In this document: positions 60,765 through 64,000 of the stretch, piece after piece
Position numbering within the stretch: position 1 is the first letter of the stretch
How the letters are laid out: each line of letters begins with the position of its first letter
Source of the DNA: Zanthoxylum bungeanum
Taxonomy: Eukaryota > Streptophyta > Magnoliopsida > Sapindales > Rutaceae
NCBI GenBank assembly: GCA_019454045.1
Contig: SKCR01010147.1
Coordinates: 248,001-312,000 of the forward strand
Direction: 5' to 3'
DNA length: 64,000 nucleotides
The notes under the pieces: model-generated
What the model saw: the letters and a program-made list of their open reading frames with translations, nothing else
The model's database searches: none
Told to the model about the DNA's origin: nothing
Made by a program: the position numbers and the translations under genes

Positions 60765-63214
60765 TCACGGTGGCTTCAATGTAGCGGACCGGATAATATC
60801 ATGGGCTTTCTTCTTTGGTATTCGTTGGTGATTATGACAAGAAAAATAATTTTTGGCTAGCAACGATAATTTATCTATGGATGGTCCTCCAGGGTCCACT
60901 GATGTTTGAAATTTTGCACTACACATATGGCAAAATCGGCTCGACCATTTTTTGAGCTTCCCATTGATCATCTTCAGGTGAGCACTGACTTTTCTTTTCC
61001 TCTTTTTGTGATGCTTTGGGATCATTTTCAGTTCTGGTTGCGGAGGATCTTCTTTTGTTGTCTCCATTTTTTTCATCGGTTGCTTAACTGCGGGTTCACC
61101 CTGTAGGTTGGCTTGAGTACATAGAGACACACCTAACACATGGTCATTGTCTTTTGCAACTCGTTTCTCTAAAATGTCTAACCTGTGACATTCTTCATCA
61201 CCTTGAGGACTTGGCATGGCTCTGAAAACACTAAAGGTGAATTCTTCATTTTGAACTCTCATTGTCAGTTCACCGTTCTGCACATCAATGATCGTTCTGC
61301 CTGTTGCCAAGAAAATTCTCCCAATGATGATTGGGATGTCATGATCTTGTTCTATATCAAGAACAATAAAGTCAGTAGGGAAGTAGAACTGATCCATCTT
61401 AACGAAGACATCATCTATTCCTCGTGGGTAGGCGAGAGATCTATCTGCTAGCTGTAATGTAACCGTGGTTGGCTTCACCTCTCCTATGCCCAACTGTTTG
61501 TAAATGGATAAGGGCATGAGATTTATACTTGCACCCAAATCGCATAGCGCCTTACCAAAATATCGATTCCTAATAGTGCACGGTATGGTAAAGCTGCCAG
61601 AATCCTTCAGCTTCGGAGGGAGCTTCTTTTGTATAATGGCACTAAACTCTTCAGTGAGTGTTATTGTTTCAAAATCAGTCAGCTTCCTCTTCTTGGACAT
61701 CATCTCATTCATAAAATTCACATAATTGGGCATTTGTTCCAAAACGTCTGCGAATGAGATGTTGATGTGGATCTTTTTAAATATGTCTAGGAACTTGGCG
61801 AACTGATCATCCAATTTTTTCCTTTGAAAGCGCTGAGGGTATGGCAAATGTGTCTTCGGGATGGGAGATGGTTTATATGGAGGAGCTATTGCACTGTTAT
61901 CTTCTTTTGTAACTATTTCCTCTTGAAGTTCCGCTTCTTTGTCTTTATTCTCTAAGTCCTTAGGACTATCTCTAATCTATGTCCCACTCCTGAGGGTAAT
62001 GACCTGACACTGCTCCTTAGGATTGACTTCAGTATTGGTAGGAAAGACCTATTTTTGTTGATTAGCCATGGAAGAAGCAATCTGCCCAATCTGCACTTCT
62101 AAGGACTTCATTATTGCCCATTTATTGCCCATGTGTGTTTCAATATTATTCAACCTCGACTCATTCTTCTCAAACCTCTCTGAAGTTTTAGCAACAAATG
62201 TGCTCATGAGATCTTCAAATGAAGGTTTCTACTATGATCTTTGATTGTTGAAGCCAGACGGGGGTTGCAAGACATTCTCTGTGTTCGCATATGACAAGTT
62301 CGGATGATAGTAGTTAGGCATAGGATTGCCTCTATAATTGTTGAAGTTCTGATTATTCACATATTGGACTTGCTCATATCCCCGTCAGGTAAGATCATTC
62401 TATTAGCAGCGGCAGCTTCAATAGATAGTTGGCCCTGTTGATTGGTCAATGCTGCGAGATGAGTCGTGAGGGATGACAATTTAGCTTTAAGTGCAATAAT
62501 AGGATCCACCTCGTATATACCGGCCACCTTAGGCACAGTAATGCGTTCACTTGGCCATTGAAAATTATTAATGGCCATCTCCTCCAGTAGAGCATAGGCA
62601 TCTTCAGCAGATTTCTTAAACAGGGTTCCTCCAGCAGCTGCGTCGACCATGGTTCTATTAGGACCATTCAACCAATTGTATAATAACTGAATCTGAACCC
62701 AGTCTTCGAAATTATGTTGTGGGCATCTCCTGAGTAGATCTTTAAAGCGCTCTCATGCCTCATACAGATTCTCAATCTCCAACTGCTTAAATATGCTTAT
62801 TTCTGTTCTCAGGTTGGCTGATTTAGCTGGTGGAAAAAACCTCAAAAGAAATATTGTAGTCATATCATGTCATGTCATGATGCTCCCCATTGGTATTGAT
62901 TGCAGCCAACCCCTCGCTTTATCCTTTAAAGAGAATGGGAACAAGCATAGCCTGATGGTGTCATTGGTCACGCCATTCATCTTTATGATATCTGTCATCT
63001 CCAAGAACATCCTTAAGTGAACATTGGGATCCTCTACAGTTGAACCACCAAACTAGTTCTTTTGCACCATGTTGATCAATGTAGGTTTCAGCTCAAAATT
63101 ATTGACATTAATTGATGGATGCGCAATCCCAAAATAATTATCGTCAATGACTGGCTTAAAGTGATCTCGGATTGCCACTTGGCGTGGGTTGTTCTCTATA
63201 TTTTCAGTCGCCAT
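60765..63214 (-). pseudogene. Athila-like gag-protease polyprotein
   Basis: It starts MATENIENNPRQVAIRDHF at 63214. The gag core has NNFELKPTLINMVQ, DPNVHLRMFLEM, RFFPPAKSANLR, NLYEA/ERFKDLLRRCPQHN, VDAAAGGTLFKK and FQWPSER. The retropepsin at about 61350-61560 has CDLGASINLMP (DLGA in place of DTGA, as is common in this group) and IPIIIGRIFLATG. A basic tail HKKRKRKVSAHLKMI follows, and the stop at 60765 comes after SATLKPP. Stops lie in gag (for example near 63052, 62868 and 62754), with a frameshift near 62385. From 61980 to 60765 the frame is open for over 360 residues with no ATG at its start, as expected inside a polyprotein. No RT or integrase follows. Confidence 0.9.
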
Positions 63215-63314
63215 TGCTATTTCTCAATTTTCCTTAAAAGAAAATAAATAAAAATAAAATCTAAATTAAAGTCAATGTTACTTGGTAATAGTATTAATGT
63301 GAATTAATTTAACT

Positions 63315-63333
63315 ATCCCCGGCAACGGCGTCA
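63315..63333 (-). other. Primer-binding site (Asp tRNA type)
   Basis: The complement TGACGCCGTTGCCGGGGAT has one mismatch to the usual TGGCGCCGTTGCCGGGGAT. Confidence 0.88.
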
Positions 63334-63339
63334 AAAACT

Positions 63340-64000
63340 TATTGCGAGATTATCGTACCGCAAGTATACAGTGTGAGGTTTTAGTAAAAGATAAGTAAAG
63401 AGTGTCGAACTCACATGGATTGTAATTAAATTCTCACTAAGTAATATAATAGATAAACCTAATTTTATTTAGAAAGCAATTTAAAATAATCTAAATAAAA
63501 ACTAAAGGAACAATATATTAAAATGTTTAATTAGGAGAAACCAATATGAGAAAGATTCAAGAGTCTGATTGCACCTAGCTATCTCATATGTATTTATTAT
63601 GTCAATAAACTATTATTCCGTTTCTGAGTTTATAAGCCAAGAATCCTAACTTATTCTAACTCCCTCTCCCGAGTGCCGAGTCAATATATTATCAATTACA
63701 AACTTCGATATCCCTATAAAAAATCTAGTAATTAACAATTCATTACGCTATGTGATTCTTTGTTAATGACTTCAAAGGGATTATAGATTCTCCCGTACTT
63801 TACAAATCTCCTAGGTTAAATTCTCTAGATCTTATTCAATATCCCATCTCATGAGCAATAGATTATAAACATGCATCATCTAAATTTATGGCCAACAAAC
63901 TAGAAGCATTAAACACAAGAAAATATAAATAAACTGAATCCAAAATTTTATAAAAATCAAATTGGCAAACAATACATAAGTTCAAGTATAGGCTACATCA
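63340..64000 (-). repeat. 5' LTR of the minus-strand Athila-like element, partial
   Basis: It follows 51856-52515 closely up to the window edge. The first bases read TATTGCG where the partner has TGTTGCG. Confidence 0.9.

Larger units (their letters stand above)
51856..64000 (-). mobile_element. Non-autonomous Athila-like element with gag and protease, runs off the window
   Basis: On the minus strand: a 3' LTR at 51856-53150, purine tract, non-coding 3' part, gag-protease frame (60765-63214), Asp-tRNA primer-binding site (63315-63333) and a partial 5' LTR (63340 to the edge). A CACTA transposon (54027-60299) is inserted in the non-coding 3' part. No RT, RNase H or integrase is found. The 5-bp base GCATG precedes it; the matching copy must be beyond the window. 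Confidence 0.88.

Noticed and set aside
1..64000. CRISPR array, bacterial operon, phage or integrated virus
   Set aside because: All repeats are explained by plant transposons or simple satellites; no caulimovirus- or geminivirus-like proteins were seen.

Overview
The window is nuclear DNA of a flowering plant, most likely a eudicot. It is AT-rich and packed with plant-type transposable elements (Ty1/copia, Athila-like Ty3/gypsy, CACTA, hAT, Mutator-type MITEs, a SINE and LINE scraps). It holds one apparently intact plant gene, an intronless AP2/ERF (DREB-type) transcription factor on the minus strand at 42454-43098. I saw no rRNA, tRNA or CRISPR array and cannot name the species. All comparisons were made by eye; no alignments or searches were run.

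Left block (1-25.8 kb). A decayed LTR copy lies at the left edge, followed by 3.9 kb of non-coding, LTR-like sequence. A Ty1/copia element on the plus strand starts at 6369, and its 5' LTR is split by a second, younger copia element on the minus strand (6672-16660; LTRs of 2051 and 2053 bp; target duplication CCGAG). The outer gag-pol (19450-23413) is full length but broken by at least eight stops and a frameshift. The inner gag-pol survives only as scattered motifs. Beyond the 3' LTR lies a piece of LINE reverse transcriptase.

Middle block (25.8-41 kb). A solo LTR (26500-28107, TSD AATTT) and a 147-bp fold-back MITE (29100-29246) precede a hAT transposon (29650-40824). A sister hAT copy is inserted in its zinc-finger exon (30453-33214, 8-bp TSD GCTGAAAT). 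A non-autonomous Athila-like retrotransposon (35097-40596) is inserted downstream of its gene.

Right-middle block (41-50 kb). This is the gene-bearing interval: the ERF gene, a second 147-bp MITE about 0.5 kb upstream of it, a SINE with a 10-bp TSD, a hAT MITE inside a LINE fragment, and long AT-rich non-coding stretches.

Right block (50.1-64 kb). This is a four-level nest. A small-LTR copia (50110) is interrupted in gag by a minus-strand Athila-like element (51856 to beyond the window). That element is interrupted by a CACTA transposon (54027-60299, TSD TAA). The CACTA transposase gene is itself interrupted by a 2.4-kb solo LTR (56597-59001).

I found no convincing new multi-gene system. 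The most unusual items are the Athila-like family that carries only gag plus protease, with a repeated purine-tract module; the hAT that jumped into its own relative; the matched pair of 147-bp palindromic MITEs; and the four-level nest with readable junctions.
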